64,000 bases of DNA from Bog-473 sp963736525 (GCA_963736525.1 CAVTPF010000017.1:124001-188000); one strand, 5' to 3'; positions 23,781-34,885 are shown, numbered from the stretch's first letter. The notes: a model not told the origin generated them from the sequence alone. Numbers and translations: made by a program.

Positions 23781-25712
23781 CTATGACTTCACGTAGTACC
23801 AGTACTCGGGGAAGAGGTTGGCGAAGGGGTTCTGGGGAGCGAATCCCCGGATGGTCGTCCTCGCCTCGCTGAGCTCGTAGTCCGCGTTGGGCTCCCAGAT
23901 CGTCGGCAGCTGCTGGGCGATGTAGTTCTGGTAGGCGTCCAGGTTGGTTTGCGTGGTGTTCGTGGCGTTGATCAGGGTGTCGGCCTTGGCGCTCGAGTAG
24001 TTGCCCGCGTTGCTGCCGGCGCCCGTCGAGAAGAGAGTCTCACCCGAGGGGTAGTAGTCCGGGCTGTACTCCCAGCCGCCGCCCCACCAGCCTTCCTCGA
24101 CCGTGCAGGGGGATCCGCTCACGCACGGTGGGGAGTAGTCCTGAATGACGGTCGGGAAGTCGTTGCCGACCAGGGCGGTCTTGATGCCGATGGACGACCA
24201 GGCCGACTGCTCCACCGTGATCACCTGCTGCTGCCACTGCGTCCCGCTGGCGTAGACCATCGTGAAGTTGAGCTGTGCGCCCTGGGGGATGCCGGCTCCG
24301 CAGTTGCTCGGGCCCGTGCCCGGCTTCACGCAGGTGTCGACGCCGTTGGGCACGACCTTCCACCCGTGGGAGGTGAGGAGGCTCTTGGCGTGTGACGGGT
24401 TGTAAGGGTAGGGGTTCGACTGCTCGAACGAGTCGACCAGGTCGTTCTTCGGGAGCACCGGCACCGGCCCGTAGGTCGGGACGCCGTAGCCCTTGAGGAA
24501 TTTGCTGATCATGGCCGGCTGGTCGACCATGCTCTGCATGGCCTGGCGGAAGTAGAGCTGCTTGTAGATGGCTCCGGCATTGCCGTTGTCACCAGTGGAC
24601 TCGAACTTCAGCACGGCGTAGTTGAAGCCGTAGAGGACCCACGGCGTGAGGTAGAAGTTCGTCAGCCGCGGGTTGTTCGGACCGGGATTGGTCGCGTTCG
24701 TGGTGTTCTGCGTGACGTCCTGCTGGGGGAGGTACCCGATGTCGAGGTCGCCACCGAGGAGTGCGTTGAACTCGGCGTTGTCGGTCGTGAAGGGCAGTTC
24801 CTGCACCGTGACGGTGGCCTTCTGGGGTCCGCTGTAGGCGGAGTTCGGCACCAGGGTGACCTGGCCGGAGCTGCTGAAGGACCCACCCTTGGACCCGGCG
24901 ATCGTGTACGGCCCGTCGACGACCGACCAGATCGGGGTCGACGAGTAGCTCGAGATGTTGGCCGCCTGGCCGGACAGGAAGTTGTAGACCTTCGTGCACG
25001 CCGCATCGGTCGAGGACGCGCCGTAGGCGCCCGACGAGCAGCCGCCCGAGGCGTTCGCTGCGCCGGTGGCGGTGATGTCCCAGGCCAGCGGGAAGGGCGT
25101 GATCTGCGAGAACTCGTTGTACGTCATCCACGTCGGGTCGTAGGACTTGTTGAAGGTGAACGTGACCTCGCTCGGGCTGGTCGCCACCACGTCCTTCACG
25201 TTGTCGGGGAACAACCCCGGCACGTAGTCGTACCAGTTGGCCGTCTCCGCGTGCAGCATGTTCATGAAGAACACGACGTCGCTCGCGGTGACCGTCTCAC
25301 CGTCGGACCACTTGTAGTTCTTGAGGGCGACGGTGGCCGTCGTGTCGTTGTTGCCGTACGTCGGAGTACTGGCCAACGAGAGCTTGGGGTTGAGCGTGGT
25401 GCTGTTGCTCGAGGGGGACCCGAACATGTACAGAGGGCGGTACAGCAGGTACTGGAACTGACTGATGTTGTCGACGCTGCTCTCTGACGCGCTCATGAAC
25501 GGGAAGATGTAGGTCGGCGGGGTGCCCGGAGGCTCCGCCCAACGCACCGTGCCGCCGCTCACCTTGGTCCCTCCCGTCGGGATGGAGCTGGCGCCGGCGC
25601 TGCCCGCGGTCCCGACGAGCATGAGGGCCATCGTGGTCAGGGTGATCACACCCAGGGCCATCGTCCTGCCGAGCCGCGTCGGATTCCCGCTGAGATACCC
25701 CTTCAGTCCCAT
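23781..25712 (-). CDS. Oligopeptide/dipeptide ABC transporter substrate-binding protein (copy 2)
   Basis: A 643-residue SBP_bac_5 family protein, first gene of the SBP-DppB-DppC unit. It has a Sec-type signal peptide (MGLKGYLSGNPTRLGRTMAL, hydrophobic to about residue 45, SAGAS cleavage region). The family motif YKWSDGETVTASDVVFFMN lies about 132-150, and the C-terminus is Tyr-rich (EYWYYVKS). ATG 25712 is supported by AAGGGA upstream and by leader conservation with copy 1. Beyond the shared signal start and leader, the mature parts differ enough to suggest different ligands. Confidence 0.92.
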   Translation of the reverse strand: MGLKGYLSGNPTRLGRTMALGVITLTTMALMLVGTAGSAGASSIPTGGTKVSGGTVRWAEPPGTPPTYIFPFMSASESSVDNISQFQYLLYRPLYMFGSPSSNSTTLNPKLSLASTPTYGNNDTTATVALKNYKWSDGETVTASDVVFFMNMLHAETANWYDYVPGLFPDNVKDVVATSPSEVTFTFNKSYDPTWMTYNEFSQITPFPLAWDITATGAANASGGCSSGAYGASSTDAACTKVYNFLSGQAANISSYSSTPIWSVVDGPYTIAGSKGGSFSSSGQVTLVPNSAYSGPQKATVTVQELPFTTDNAEFNALLGGDLDIGYLPQQDVTQNTTNATNPGPNNPRLTNFYLTPWVLYGFNYAVLKFESTGDNGNAGAIYKQLYFRQAMQSMVDQPAMISKFLKGYGVPTYGPVPVLPKNDLVDSFEQSNPYPYNPSHAKSLLTSHGWKVVPNGVDTCVKPGTGPSNCGAGIPQGAQLNFTMVYASGTQWQQQVITVEQSAWSSIGIKTALVGNDFPTVIQDYSPPCVSGSPCTVEEGWWGGGWEYSPDYYPSGETLFSTGAGSNAGNYSSAKADTLINATNTTQTNLDAYQNYIAQQLPTIWEPNADYELSEARTTIRGFAPQNPFANLFPEYWYYVKS

Positions 25713-25751
25713 TGCACTCCCTTGCTTGACGGCCGCCCCGGTGACGGCCGG
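25713..25751 (-). promoter_or_regulatory. Conserved leader of binding-protein gene copy 2, with hairpin
   Basis: On the minus strand CGGCCG-N9-CGGCCG forms a hairpin ahead of CAAGCAAGGGA and the start codon. It is the counterpart of the leader at 19134-19172. The rest of the interval to 26008 is AT-richer and holds the divergent promoters for this gene and the EamA gene. For the latter, TAAAAT at 25989-25994 is a likely -10. Confidence 0.5.
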
Positions 25752-26008
25752 CACACCCGGCCTTCCTCCACTCTCGTATCGGAAGAATGTTGGCAAACGT
25801 AACTGAATTGCCACATTGGATTCGGGTATGGTCTCGGGAATTTCTGCAGAAACGCACCGGCCGGGTAACCAATCCCGTGTGTAGGCCGTTCTTGCACACG
25901 ATTCATGCGCATCAAGGGAATAAAGTGCATATCTCAGAACCTGAGCCCGAGCTGAGAGCAAACTGCGTGGTCCGTGACGACCGACCGTTAAAATCCCGTT
26001 TTGAGGCG

Positions 26009-26956
26009 ATGGTCTACGTCCTAGCGGTAGCCGCGGCACTTTCGAATGCCTTGACCAGCGTGTTCCAGCGCATGGGCGTCGAGGACGCGCCCGAGGAGTC
26101 GACCATGCGGCTGAGCCTCATGGCCCACGCCATCCGCCGAGGCGTGTGGCTGCTGGGCTTCGGTTTCATGATCTGCTCCTTCCTCTTGCAGTCCTTCGCC
26201 CTGCACATCGGGCGGCTCTCGGTGGTGCAACCAATCCTCACCATGGAGCTCTTGTTCCTCGTCGCCATCCTGGGGACCTACTTCCGTTTCTCCATCTCGG
26301 CGCGCGAGTGGATCGGAGCCTCGGCCATCGCCTTCGGGCTCTCGGGATTCCTCTACTTCGCCGCGCCGGGGGGTGGGGACGAGGTGCCCACCAACCTGGG
26401 TTGGATCGTGGTCGGCGGCAGCACCTCCTTCCTGATCGTGGTCACCGTCGTGGCCACCCGCTGGGGACCCCGCTGGTGGAAGGCGGCGATGTTCGGGAGC
26501 GCGGCCGCCATCTCGTTCGCCTTCACCGCCGCCCTCATCAAGGTGGTGAGCGATTTTGTCGCGGCCGACTGGGTGACCATGTTCCAGCACTGGCAGACGT
26601 ACGGCCTCGTGGCCTTCGGCCTCCTCGGCCTCTTCCTCACGCAGAATGCGTTCCACGCCGGGCCTCTCGCTGCGTCCCAGTCGACGCTGGTCCTTGTCGA
26701 CCCGCTGGTCAGCATCTGCCTGGGGATCGCTCTCTACGGCGACAGCCTTCGCACCTCGGGCCCCTACGGGCCCCTCGAGGCTGTGTCGCTGTTGGTCATG
26801 TTCATGGGCGCGGTGTTCCTCTCCAACTCCCCGCTCGTGACGGGCATGAAGAGCGAGGGCAAGGGAGTCGAGTACGAGGAGATGCTCTCCCGGCGCGTCA
26901 AGCACCGTTCCCCCGAGCCCGTGGCCGACGGGGGGCTACCCTTTTCCTCGGCCTAG
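26009..26956 (+). CDS. DMT (EamA-like) family transporter
   Basis: A 315-residue polytopic membrane protein with hydrophobic segments from residue 2 to about 285 and a charged C-terminal tail. Two-fold repeats of helices, each ending in small-residue stretches (for example SVVQPILTMELLFLVAILGT and ASQSTLVLVDPLVSICLGIAL), fit the drug/metabolite transporter superfamily. The substrate is unknown. Translation from the upstream in-frame codon at 25787 is rejected because that stretch is promoter-like and non-coding in composition. ATG 26009 directly starts the first helix. It is convergent with the hydrolase gene. Confidence 0.78.
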   Translation: MVYVLAVAAALSNALTSVFQRMGVEDAPEESTMRLSLMAHAIRRGVWLLGFGFMICSFLLQSFALHIGRLSVVQPILTMELLFLVAILGTYFRFSISAREWIGASAIAFGLSGFLYFAAPGGGDEVPTNLGWIVVGGSTSFLIVVTVVATRWGPRWWKAAMFGSAAAISFAFTAALIKVVSDFVAADWVTMFQHWQTYGLVAFGLLGLFLTQNAFHAGPLAASQSTLVLVDPLVSICLGIALYGDSLRTSGPYGPLEAVSLLVMFMGAVFLSNSPLVTGMKSEGKGVEYEEMLSRRVKHRSPEPVADGGLPFSSA

Positions 26957-26984
26957 TTCCTGCTCGGCCTCGTTCCTGCTCGGC

Positions 26985-27803
26985 TCAGTTGCTGTCGGGC
27001 TCGGTTGCCGCAGCGGGACCGTCGGCCCGCTCCACCACCAGGCGGGTCAGGGTCGCGAAGTGGTCCGGGTGCGACAGGTGCGCGCCGTGCTGCGCCGCCT
27101 CAATCTCGTAGACCGCCGCGCCGGGGACATGCGCGCCGAGCCACTGGACGCTCTGCCGGTGGTGCGGCTGCGTCGCCGGCCCGCCCATCCCGAAGACCGC
27201 CGGTACGGTGAGCGCAGTGACGTCGAAGGGCGACCCTTCGCTCCGCAGGCTGCGCAGGTCGGCCACCAGCGCCGGGCCGTCAGCCCGGCGCTCCGCCCGG
27301 CCCCGCTCGCTCAAGCGGGTCCACGCGGCCGGGCTCACCATCCGGGCGAAGAAGCGCTCGGCCTCATCCCCGGGATCCTCGGCCAGAGGGGTCCAGCCGC
27401 GGGCCGCCCCGGGCCGGCGGCGGCGGAAGCCCAGCCATGGCATGGGCGGTTCGTACGCCCCCACGGCGTCGAAGGCGGTCGGGTCCGCCAGGGCCGCACC
27501 CAGCACGACGGCGCCACCGAGGCTGTGGCCGACGCAGACCAACGGGCGGGCGCGTCCGGACCTCGCTTCTTCGGCGATGGCCAGGAGGTCCGCGACGTGG
27601 CCCCCGAGATCGACGACGCCGCCGCCCCGCGAGCCCTGGTAACCCCTTCGGTCGTAGGACACGGTCGTCAGCTCGGGGAGCCGGCGCACGACCCGCCCGA
27701 AGCTGTCCCCCCGGTCGAGGGACCCGTGGACGAAGACCACGGTGGGGGCGCCGGGCACGGCGGCCGGGCGGAGCGTGATGTGGAGGGCCGTCGGATAGGT
27801 CAT
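26985..27803 (-). CDS. Alpha/beta-hydrolase fold protein
   Basis: A 272-residue cytoplasmic alpha/beta-hydrolase. The oxyanion-hole segment VVFVHGSLDRGDSF is near residue 25, YDRRGYQGS near 50-58, the nucleophile elbow CVGHSLGGAVVLG near 88-100, and the catalytic His is probably in the AAQHGAHLSHPDHF region near 245. The substrate is unknown. A degraded copy of its 5' end lies at 19190-19359. Minus-strand TAGCGT (27820-27815), 11 nt before ATG 27803, is the likely -10 and is conserved in the remnant. It is divergent from kgd. Confidence 0.88.
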   Translation of the reverse strand: MTYPTALHITLRPAAVPGAPTVVFVHGSLDRGDSFGRVVRRLPELTTVSYDRRGYQGSRGGGVVDLGGHVADLLAIAEEARSGRARPLVCVGHSLGGAVVLGAALADPTAFDAVGAYEPPMPWLGFRRRRPGAARGWTPLAEDPGDEAERFFARMVSPAAWTRLSERGRAERRADGPALVADLRSLRSEGSPFDVTALTVPAVFGMGGPATQPHHRQSVQWLGAHVPGAAVYEIEAAQHGAHLSHPDHFATLTRLVVERADGPAAATEPDSN

Positions 27804-27853
27804 GGGCAGGGCAGACGCTACCCGGGGCGCCCCAGCTGGCCGACCGCCGCCGG

Positions 27854-27859
27854 TAGGGT
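27854..27859 (+). promoter_or_regulatory. -10 box for leaderless kgd transcript
   Basis: TAGGGT ends 6 nt before ATG 27866, at about -12 to -7 if transcription starts at the A of the ATG. Confidence 0.5.
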
Positions 27860-27865
27860 TGGACC

Positions 27866-30800
27866 ATGACCCAGTTCGGTGGCGCGGGCGGCTCCTTCGG
27901 CCCGAACGCATGGCTGGTCGACGACATGTACGACCGTTTCCTGGCCGACCCTGCATCGGTCAGTGACAGCTGGCGCGAGTTCTTCGCCGACTACCGCCCG
28001 GCTCCGGTCCCGGCCCCCGCCACGGCCACTACCACTTCCCCGTCCACGGCCACTGCCACTTCCCCGTCGACCGCCCAGGTCCCGGCCGCCCCGGCCGTCG
28101 CCGCCCCGGGTCCTGCTCCCGTCGCCGAAGCGGGGAGCGAGGAGGCCACCCCGTTGCGCGGGGCGGCCTCCCAGATCGTCGCCAACATGGAGGCCAGCCT
28201 GGCCGTGCCCACCGCCACCAGCGTGCGCACCGTGCCGGCGCGTCTCCTCGAGGTGAACCGTCTCATCCTCAACAACCAGCTGGCGCGGACCACCGGCGCC
28301 AAGGTCAGCTTCACCCACATCATCGGGTACGCCGTCGTCCGTGCCCTGCACGACGTGCCGGCCCTCAACTCGGCCTTCGTGGCCGACGCCGACGGAACCG
28401 GCAAGCCCGGTGTCGTGCACCACAAGCACGTGGGGCTCGGTCTCGCGGTCGACCGGGAGAAGAGCGACGGCAGCCGCACCCTGCTCGTGCCGTGCATCAA
28501 GGACGCGGACACGCTCGACTTCCGCTCCTTCGTTCTGGCCTACGAGGACCTCATCCGCAAGATCGCCACCAACAAGATCGCACCCGACGACTTCGCCGGG
28601 ACCACCGTGTCGTTGACCAACCCCGGGACGCTCGGGACGGTGCAGTCCGTGCCCCGCCTCATGCCGGGCCAAGGCGCCATCATCGGGGTCGGGGCGCTCG
28701 GCTATCCCCCGGGGTTCGAGGCGGCGGACCCGCGGGTCGTGGCGCAGCTCGGCCTCGGCAAGGTGGTCACGCTCACCTCGACGTACGACCATCGCATCAT
28801 TCAAGGTGCCGAGTCGGGCTTGTTCCTCGGCCGGGTGGCCGCACTGCTGACCGGGGTCGACGGGTTCTACGACGACCTGTTCGAGTCGATGGGTGTGCCG
28901 TACGAGCCGGTCCGCTGGCGGGTGGACAACAACGCGGGCGACGGTACCGAGGAGGGGGAGCACCTGCGCCTGGTCAAGCAGGTGCACGTGGGCACCCTCA
29001 TCAACATGTACCGGGTGCGGGGCCACCTGATCGCCCACCTCGATCCTCTCGATGCCGAACCGCCGCACATCCATCCCGAGCTCGACCCGCTGACCTACGG
29101 GCTCACCATCTGGGACCTGCCCCGGACCTTCGTCGCCGATGGCCTGGCCGGGCGCGAGGTGGCGACGCTCGACGAGATCCTCCACATGCTGCGCGACGCC
29201 TATTGCCGCACCCTGGGCATCGAGTACATGCACATTCAGGACCCCGAGCAGAAGCGCTGGATCCAGCAGCACGTCGAGGGCCAGCCCACCACGCTCAACT
29301 TGGAGGAGCAGCGACACATCCTCGACCGGCTCAACGCAGCCGAGGTCTTCGAGCGCTTCCTCCACACCCGCTACGTCGGGCAGAAGCGGTTCGGTCTCGA
29401 GGGAGCCGAGTCGACCATCGTCCTGCTCGACGCACTCCTCGACGCCGCCGCCGGCTCCGGCGTCGCCGAGGTCGTCATGGGGATGGCCCATCGCGGCCGG
29501 CTCAACGTGCTGGCCAACATCGTGGGCAAGTCCTACCGGGAGATCTTCGAGGAGTTCGAGGGCAACCTCGACCCGGAGTCGGTCCAGGGCTCGGGCGACG
29601 TGAAGTACCACAAAGGTGCACGTGGGGTGTTCCACGGCAGCGCGGGTGAAGAGCTCCCCATCACGCTGGCCTCGAACCCCTCCCACCTCGAGGCGGTCGA
29701 CCCCGTCGTCGAGGGCATGACGCGGGCGAAGCAGGACCGGCTGTCGCCGCCGACCGACGGCACACCGGCTGCCGCGGCGGAGGGGGCGTTCGGGTTCCCG
29801 TGCATGTCCGTCCTCGTCCACGGCGACGCCGCGTTCGCCGGGCAGGGTGTGGTGGCCGAGACGCTCAACCTGTCCGGGCTCTCGGGCTACCGCACCGGTG
29901 GCACCGTGCACCTGGTGATCAACAACCAGCTGGGTTTCACGACGGCACCGGCGTCGGCCCGCACGTCCGTGTACCCCACCGACGTGGCGAAGATGGTCCA
30001 GGCGCCGATCTTCCACGTGAACGGCGACGATCCCGAGGCCTGCGTACGGGCGGCCCGGCTCGCCTTCGCGTTCCGCCAGACCTTCCACAAGGACGTCGTC
30101 ATCGATCTGGTCTGCTACCGCAAGCACGGGCACAACGAGGGCGACGACCCCAGCTACACCCAACCGCTGATGTACCAGCGGATAGAGGCCAAGCGTGCGG
30201 TGCGCAAGCTCTACACCGAGACCCTGGTGCGCCGGGGCGACATCACGCTGGAAGAGGCCGAATCCGCTCTCGACGACTTCAACGCCAAGCTGCAGGCGGT
30301 GCTCGACGAGGTGCGTGCCGAGCCCTCACTGGCCCCGACCGAACTGCCCGTGCCCGAGGCCAGCCCGGCCGACGCACCTTCGCCCGAGACCGGCGTCGCG
30401 CCGGCCGTCCTCCAGGCTCTCTCCTCCGTCGTGCGCTCGGTCCCCGAGGGCTTCACCATCCATCCGAAGCTCGAGCGCCAGTTCGCCCAGCGCGACGAGC
30501 TCGTCGCCGGTGGGCACGTCGACTGGGCGCTGGCCGAGGCCCTGGCCATCGGCTCGCTGATGTACGAGGGCGTGAACGTGCGCCTCACCGGCCAGGACAC
30601 CCGCCGCGGCACCTTCAGCCACCGCCACGCGGTCCTGGTGGACTACTCGAACGGCGAGGAGTACGTCCCGCTGGCCCACATTCGCGACGGCCTGCATCGG
30701 ATCGGGGCCGGCCCGCTGGAACCGGCGGGGGAGATGGGCAACTTCACCGTCCGCGACTCGCTGCTCTCCGAGTACGCCGCCGTCGGGTTCGAGTACGGCT

Positions 30801-31586
30801 ATTCCGTCGAGGCACCCGAGGCCCTGGTGGCCTGGGAGGCGCAATTCGGCGACTTCGTGAACGGAGCGCAGATCATCATCGACAACTTCCTCGTGGCGGC
30901 CGAGGTCAAGTGGGGACAGCATGCCGGCCTCGTCCTGCTGCTGCCGCACGGGTACGAGGGCCAGGGCCCCGAACACTCGTCGGCGCGGATTGAGCGCTTC
31001 CTCTCGTTGTCCGCGCGCGACAACGTCCGGGTGACCGTCCCCTCCACGTCGGCGCAGTACTTCCACCTGTTGCGCTCGCAGGCGCTGTCGAAACCCAAGC
31101 GGCCGCTCATCGTCGTGACACCCAAGTCCATGCTGCGGGCCCACGCGTCGCGCTCCAGTTTCGCCGAGCTCGAGACCGGCTCCTTCCGGCACGTGATCGA
31201 CGAGGACACCATCGAGAACCCGTCGACGGTCCGCCGCATCGTGCTGTGCAGCGGCAAAATCGGTCACGAGGCCACGCATCGTCGCGCCGAGCTCGAACCC
31301 GACCAGGCGGCGCAGATCGCTCTGGTCTGGGTGGAGCAGCTCTACCCCTGGCCCGAGCAGTTGCTCACCGGCATCTTCGAGCGGTACGGCGAGGCGACCG
31401 AGGTGGTCTGGTTGCAGGAGGAACCCGAGAACATGGGTGCCTGGTCCTTCGTCCACGCCCGTCTCCACGCGTGCCTGCCGCAGCGCCTCCGCCTGCGCCA
31501 CGTGAGCCGCGCCGAGTCCGCCAGCCCCGCCATCGGGAGCGCCGCCCTGCACCAGCTCGAGCAGGCCGATCTGCTGCGACGGGCCA

Positions 31587-31594
<8 letters not shown>
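27866..31594 (+). CDS. kgd: Multifunctional 2-oxoglutarate decarboxylase/dehydrogenase E1-E2 (Kgd/SucA)
   Basis: This TCA-cycle enzyme decarboxylates 2-oxoglutarate with thiamine diphosphate and supports succinyl transfer. The 1242-residue protein matches the mycobacterial single-chain type. The N-terminal segment (GPNAWLVDDMYDRFLADP, about 12-29) is followed by a Pro/Ala/Thr linker (about 45-95). Next is a succinyltransferase core with no lipoyl domain (about 110-335; SLTNPGTLGTVQSVPRLMPG and the catalytic DHRIIQGAESG near 308). The E1 part has GMAHRGRLNVLANIVGKSYR (about 538-557), NNQLGFTT (about 688) and YRKHGHNEGDDPSYTQP (about 752-768). Downstream genes are closely packed on the same strand, and the next start overlaps this stop. 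Confidence 0.96.
28021..28068 (+). repeat. 24-bp tandem duplication in the Kgd linker
   Basis: Two adjacent 24-bp units differing at one base encode TATTTSPS and TATATSPS in the flexible linker, so their number can vary without harming either domain. Confidence 0.85.
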
Positions 31595-33025
<1,431 letters not shown>

Positions 33026-33029
<4 letters not shown>

Positions 33030-33481
33030 CCGAGCGGCCGCTTCCTTTGACCATGCCCCTCCAGCCGGCCGACGTCCTGCCGCATCGTCCGCCCTTCCTC
33101 TTCGTCACCGAGGTCACAGCGGTGGAGCCGGGCGTCTCCGCCCGCGGCCACTGGCGGCTGACGGGGGACGAGCCCTTCTTTGCCGGTCATTTCCCGGGGC
33201 GCCCGACGCTGCCCGGGGTCTTGATGGTGGAGGCGCTCGCCCAGCTCGGCGGCGTCGCCGTGCTGCTCGACCCTCGCTATGCCGGCAAGCTGCCGCTCTT
33301 CGGGGGCATCGAGCGGGCGCGTTTCCGGCGCCAGGTCGTCCCCGGCGAGACGCTCGAGCTCGAGGTGTCCATGGACCGGCTCTCCGCGCGAGCGGGGAAG
33401 GGTGGCGGGACCGCCTCGGTGGGGGGACAGACCGCCTGCGAGGCCGAGCTGCTCTTCGTCATTGTGGACGGGCCGACCTGA
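33026..33481 (+). CDS. FabZ-like hotdog (3R)-hydroxyacyl-ACP dehydratase
   Basis: FabZ removes water from 3-hydroxyacyl-ACP during fatty-acid elongation. The 151-residue single hotdog domain has HRPPFLFV (20-27) and the catalytic helix motif FAGHFPGRPTLPGVLMVEAL, with His55 and Glu69 in the expected places. ATG 33026 overlaps the previous stop, and its own TGA overlaps the xthA ATG. Actinobacteria often use other dehydratases, so FabZ is a family call rather than a proven role. A short Gly-rich insertion lies near residue 124-132. Confidence 0.85.
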
Positions 33482-34251
33482 TGCGCCTGGCCACCTGGAA
33501 CGTGAACTCGCTCACCGCCCGCATGCCGCGGGTGACCGACTGGATCGATTCGAACCGGCCCGACGTGCTGTGCATGCAAGAGACCAAGCAGGCCGACGAC
33601 AAGTTCCCGGAAGAGGCGTTCGCCGAGCTCGGCTACGAGTCCGCACACTTCGGCGACGGCCGTTGGAACGGCGTCGCCATCCTCAGCAAGCTCGGGCTCG
33701 AGAGTGTCATCCGGGGTTTCGGGACCTCCGACGACGACCACGGACGACGCATCGTGTCCGCCGTGTGCGGCGGCACCCGGGTGTTCTCCGTCTACGTGCC
33801 CAACGGCCGTGCCCTCGACAACGAGTTCTACGCGGTGAAGCTGGCCTGGCTCGCCCGTCTGCGGGCCACCCTCGACCAGACGTGTCCGCCCGGGTCGTCG
33901 GTGGCCGTGTGCGGCGATTTCAACGTGGCCCCCGATGACGGCGACGTGTGGGACCCGGCAGCCTTCGTCGGTGCGACCCATGTCAGCGAACCCGAGCGTG
34001 CTGCGCTGCGCGACGTGGAGGGTTGGGGCCTCGACGACATCTTCCGGCGTTTCAACGAGCCCGGCACCTTCACGTGGTGGGACTACCGGGCGGGGGACTT
34101 CCACCAGGGTCGCGGCATGCGCATCGACCTGGTCCTCGTGAGTGACGACCTGGTGCAGCGGGCGACGGGGGCCTTCCGCGACCGGGATGCCCGCAAGGGG
34201 CGGAAGCCGTCGGACCACGCGCCGGTCGTCGTGGACTTCGCCGGGCCCTGA
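33481..34251 (+). CDS. xthA: Exodeoxyribonuclease III / AP endonuclease
   Basis: Repairs abasic sites and 3' blocked ends. The 256-residue protein has the family active-site elements: TWNVNSLTAR with N7, QETK with E34, VPNGRALDNEFYAVKLAWL (about 103-121), GDFNVAP (about 142-148), WWDYRAG and the terminal KPSDHAPVVVDF with the catalytic Asp-His pair. ATG 33481 overlaps the preceding stop as TGATG. It ends the four-gene run from kgd. A 14-bp inverted repeat 35 bp downstream may end the transcript. Confidence 0.95.
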   Translation: MRLATWNVNSLTARMPRVTDWIDSNRPDVLCMQETKQADDKFPEEAFAELGYESAHFGDGRWNGVAILSKLGLESVIRGFGTSDDDHGRRIVSAVCGGTRVFSVYVPNGRALDNEFYAVKLAWLARLRATLDQTCPPGSSVAVCGDFNVAPDDGDVWDPAAFVGATHVSEPERAALRDVEGWGLDDIFRRFNEPGTFTWWDYRAGDFHQGRGMRIDLVLVSDDLVQRATGAFRDRDARKGRKPSDHAPVVVDFAGP

Positions 34252-34286
34252 GCCGGCCGGGGGGCAGAAGTGGCGTGATGCCCGTG

Positions 34287-34343
34287 CTCACGGCGTGACG
34301 AGCCGGCGTCCTGCGCCGCCTTGCCAGAACGTCACGCCGTGAG
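34287..34343. terminator. 14-bp perfect inverted repeat downstream of xthA
   Basis: CTCACGGCGTGACG (34287-34300) pairs perfectly with CGTCACGCCGTGAG (34330-34343). A smaller hairpin (CGGCG/CGCCG, 34304-34318) sits in the loop. It lies 35 bp after the xthA stop. No T-run follows, so either a T-less terminator or a protein site is possible. Confidence 0.5.
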
Positions 34344-34397
34344 GGGGGTCTCCGGGGAGGAGATGGTTGCCACCTGGTTCACTGTTGCCGACTCCGA

Positions 34398-34509
34398 GTG
34401 CTTGGCCGTCGCCAAGAGCGGCATACGCCGCTCGGCCAAGCGCCATCGTCTGCGTGTTCGGCAGCACGTGGCCGTCGCCAAGAGCGGCATACGCCGCTCG
34501 GCCACGCGC
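34398..34509. repeat. Two tandem structured repeats with compensatory base changes
   Basis: A 35-bp identical core recurs at 34404-34438 and 34470-34504, 66 bp apart. In each copy GAGCGGC-ATAC-GCCGCTC forms a perfect 7-bp stem. An outer stem encloses it: CTTGGCC/GGCCAAG in copy 1 and CGTGGCC/GGCCACG in copy 2, where the paired bases change together. An 8-nt bulge lies on the 5' side. The interval 34252-34558 holds nothing else recognisable besides the inverted repeat at 34287-34343. Confidence 0.7.
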
Positions 34510-34558
34510 TGCGGGAGATCCGTGTCTGTGGTCCTGACCTCCTGTTCTCGATCCGCCT

Positions 34559-34885
34559 CTACCTGAGATCCAACAGGAGGTCCCGGAGCGGGACGCCGTC
34601 GCAGATCGCCACGATCTTGTCGAAGTCCTCCTTGGTCAGCGACCGCTGCACCTCGGGCCAGCTGCGGGCGCCGTGGCGCATGTAGCCCATGAAGATGTCC
34701 CAGATCGCCAGCCGCTTGCGCATGCGATCCACCTCGAACTCGAGTGAGGCGTAGTCGAAGTCGGGACCGTCGCCGTCCTCGGGCGTGGGCAGATTCGTGG
34801 TGACGAAGAGGTCCCGGCGCAGCCGCTCCAGTGCCGCCTCAATGGAGCGAGCGTCGGAAACGGACCTGTCCATCTCCATCTGCAT
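34559..34885 (-). CDS. Hypothetical helical protein
   Basis: A 108-residue soluble protein rich in charged amphipathic helix, for example around FEVDRMRKRLAIWDIFMGYMRHG (about 49-71). It has no membrane segment or catalytic motif and I do not recognise it. ATG 34885 is preceded by a near-perfect AAGGAGG at 5 nt spacing, unusual in a window where many genes look leaderless, which supports it as a real gene. An inverted-repeat cluster lies 36-82 bp upstream. Confidence 0.65.
   Translation of the reverse strand: MQMEMDRSVSDARSIEAALERLRRDLFVTTNLPTPEDGDGPDFDYASLEFEVDRMRKRLAIWDIFMGYMRHGARSWPEVQRSLTKEDFDKIVAICDGVPLRDLLLDLR

Noticed and set aside
25713..26039. Upstream extension of binding-protein copy 2 by about 109 residues
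   Set aside because: The extension crosses the divergent promoter region and precedes a proper signal peptide with a ribosome-binding site.
30326..31552. Minus-strand frame of over 400 codons opposite kgd
   Set aside because: Shadow of a highly conserved coding sequence.
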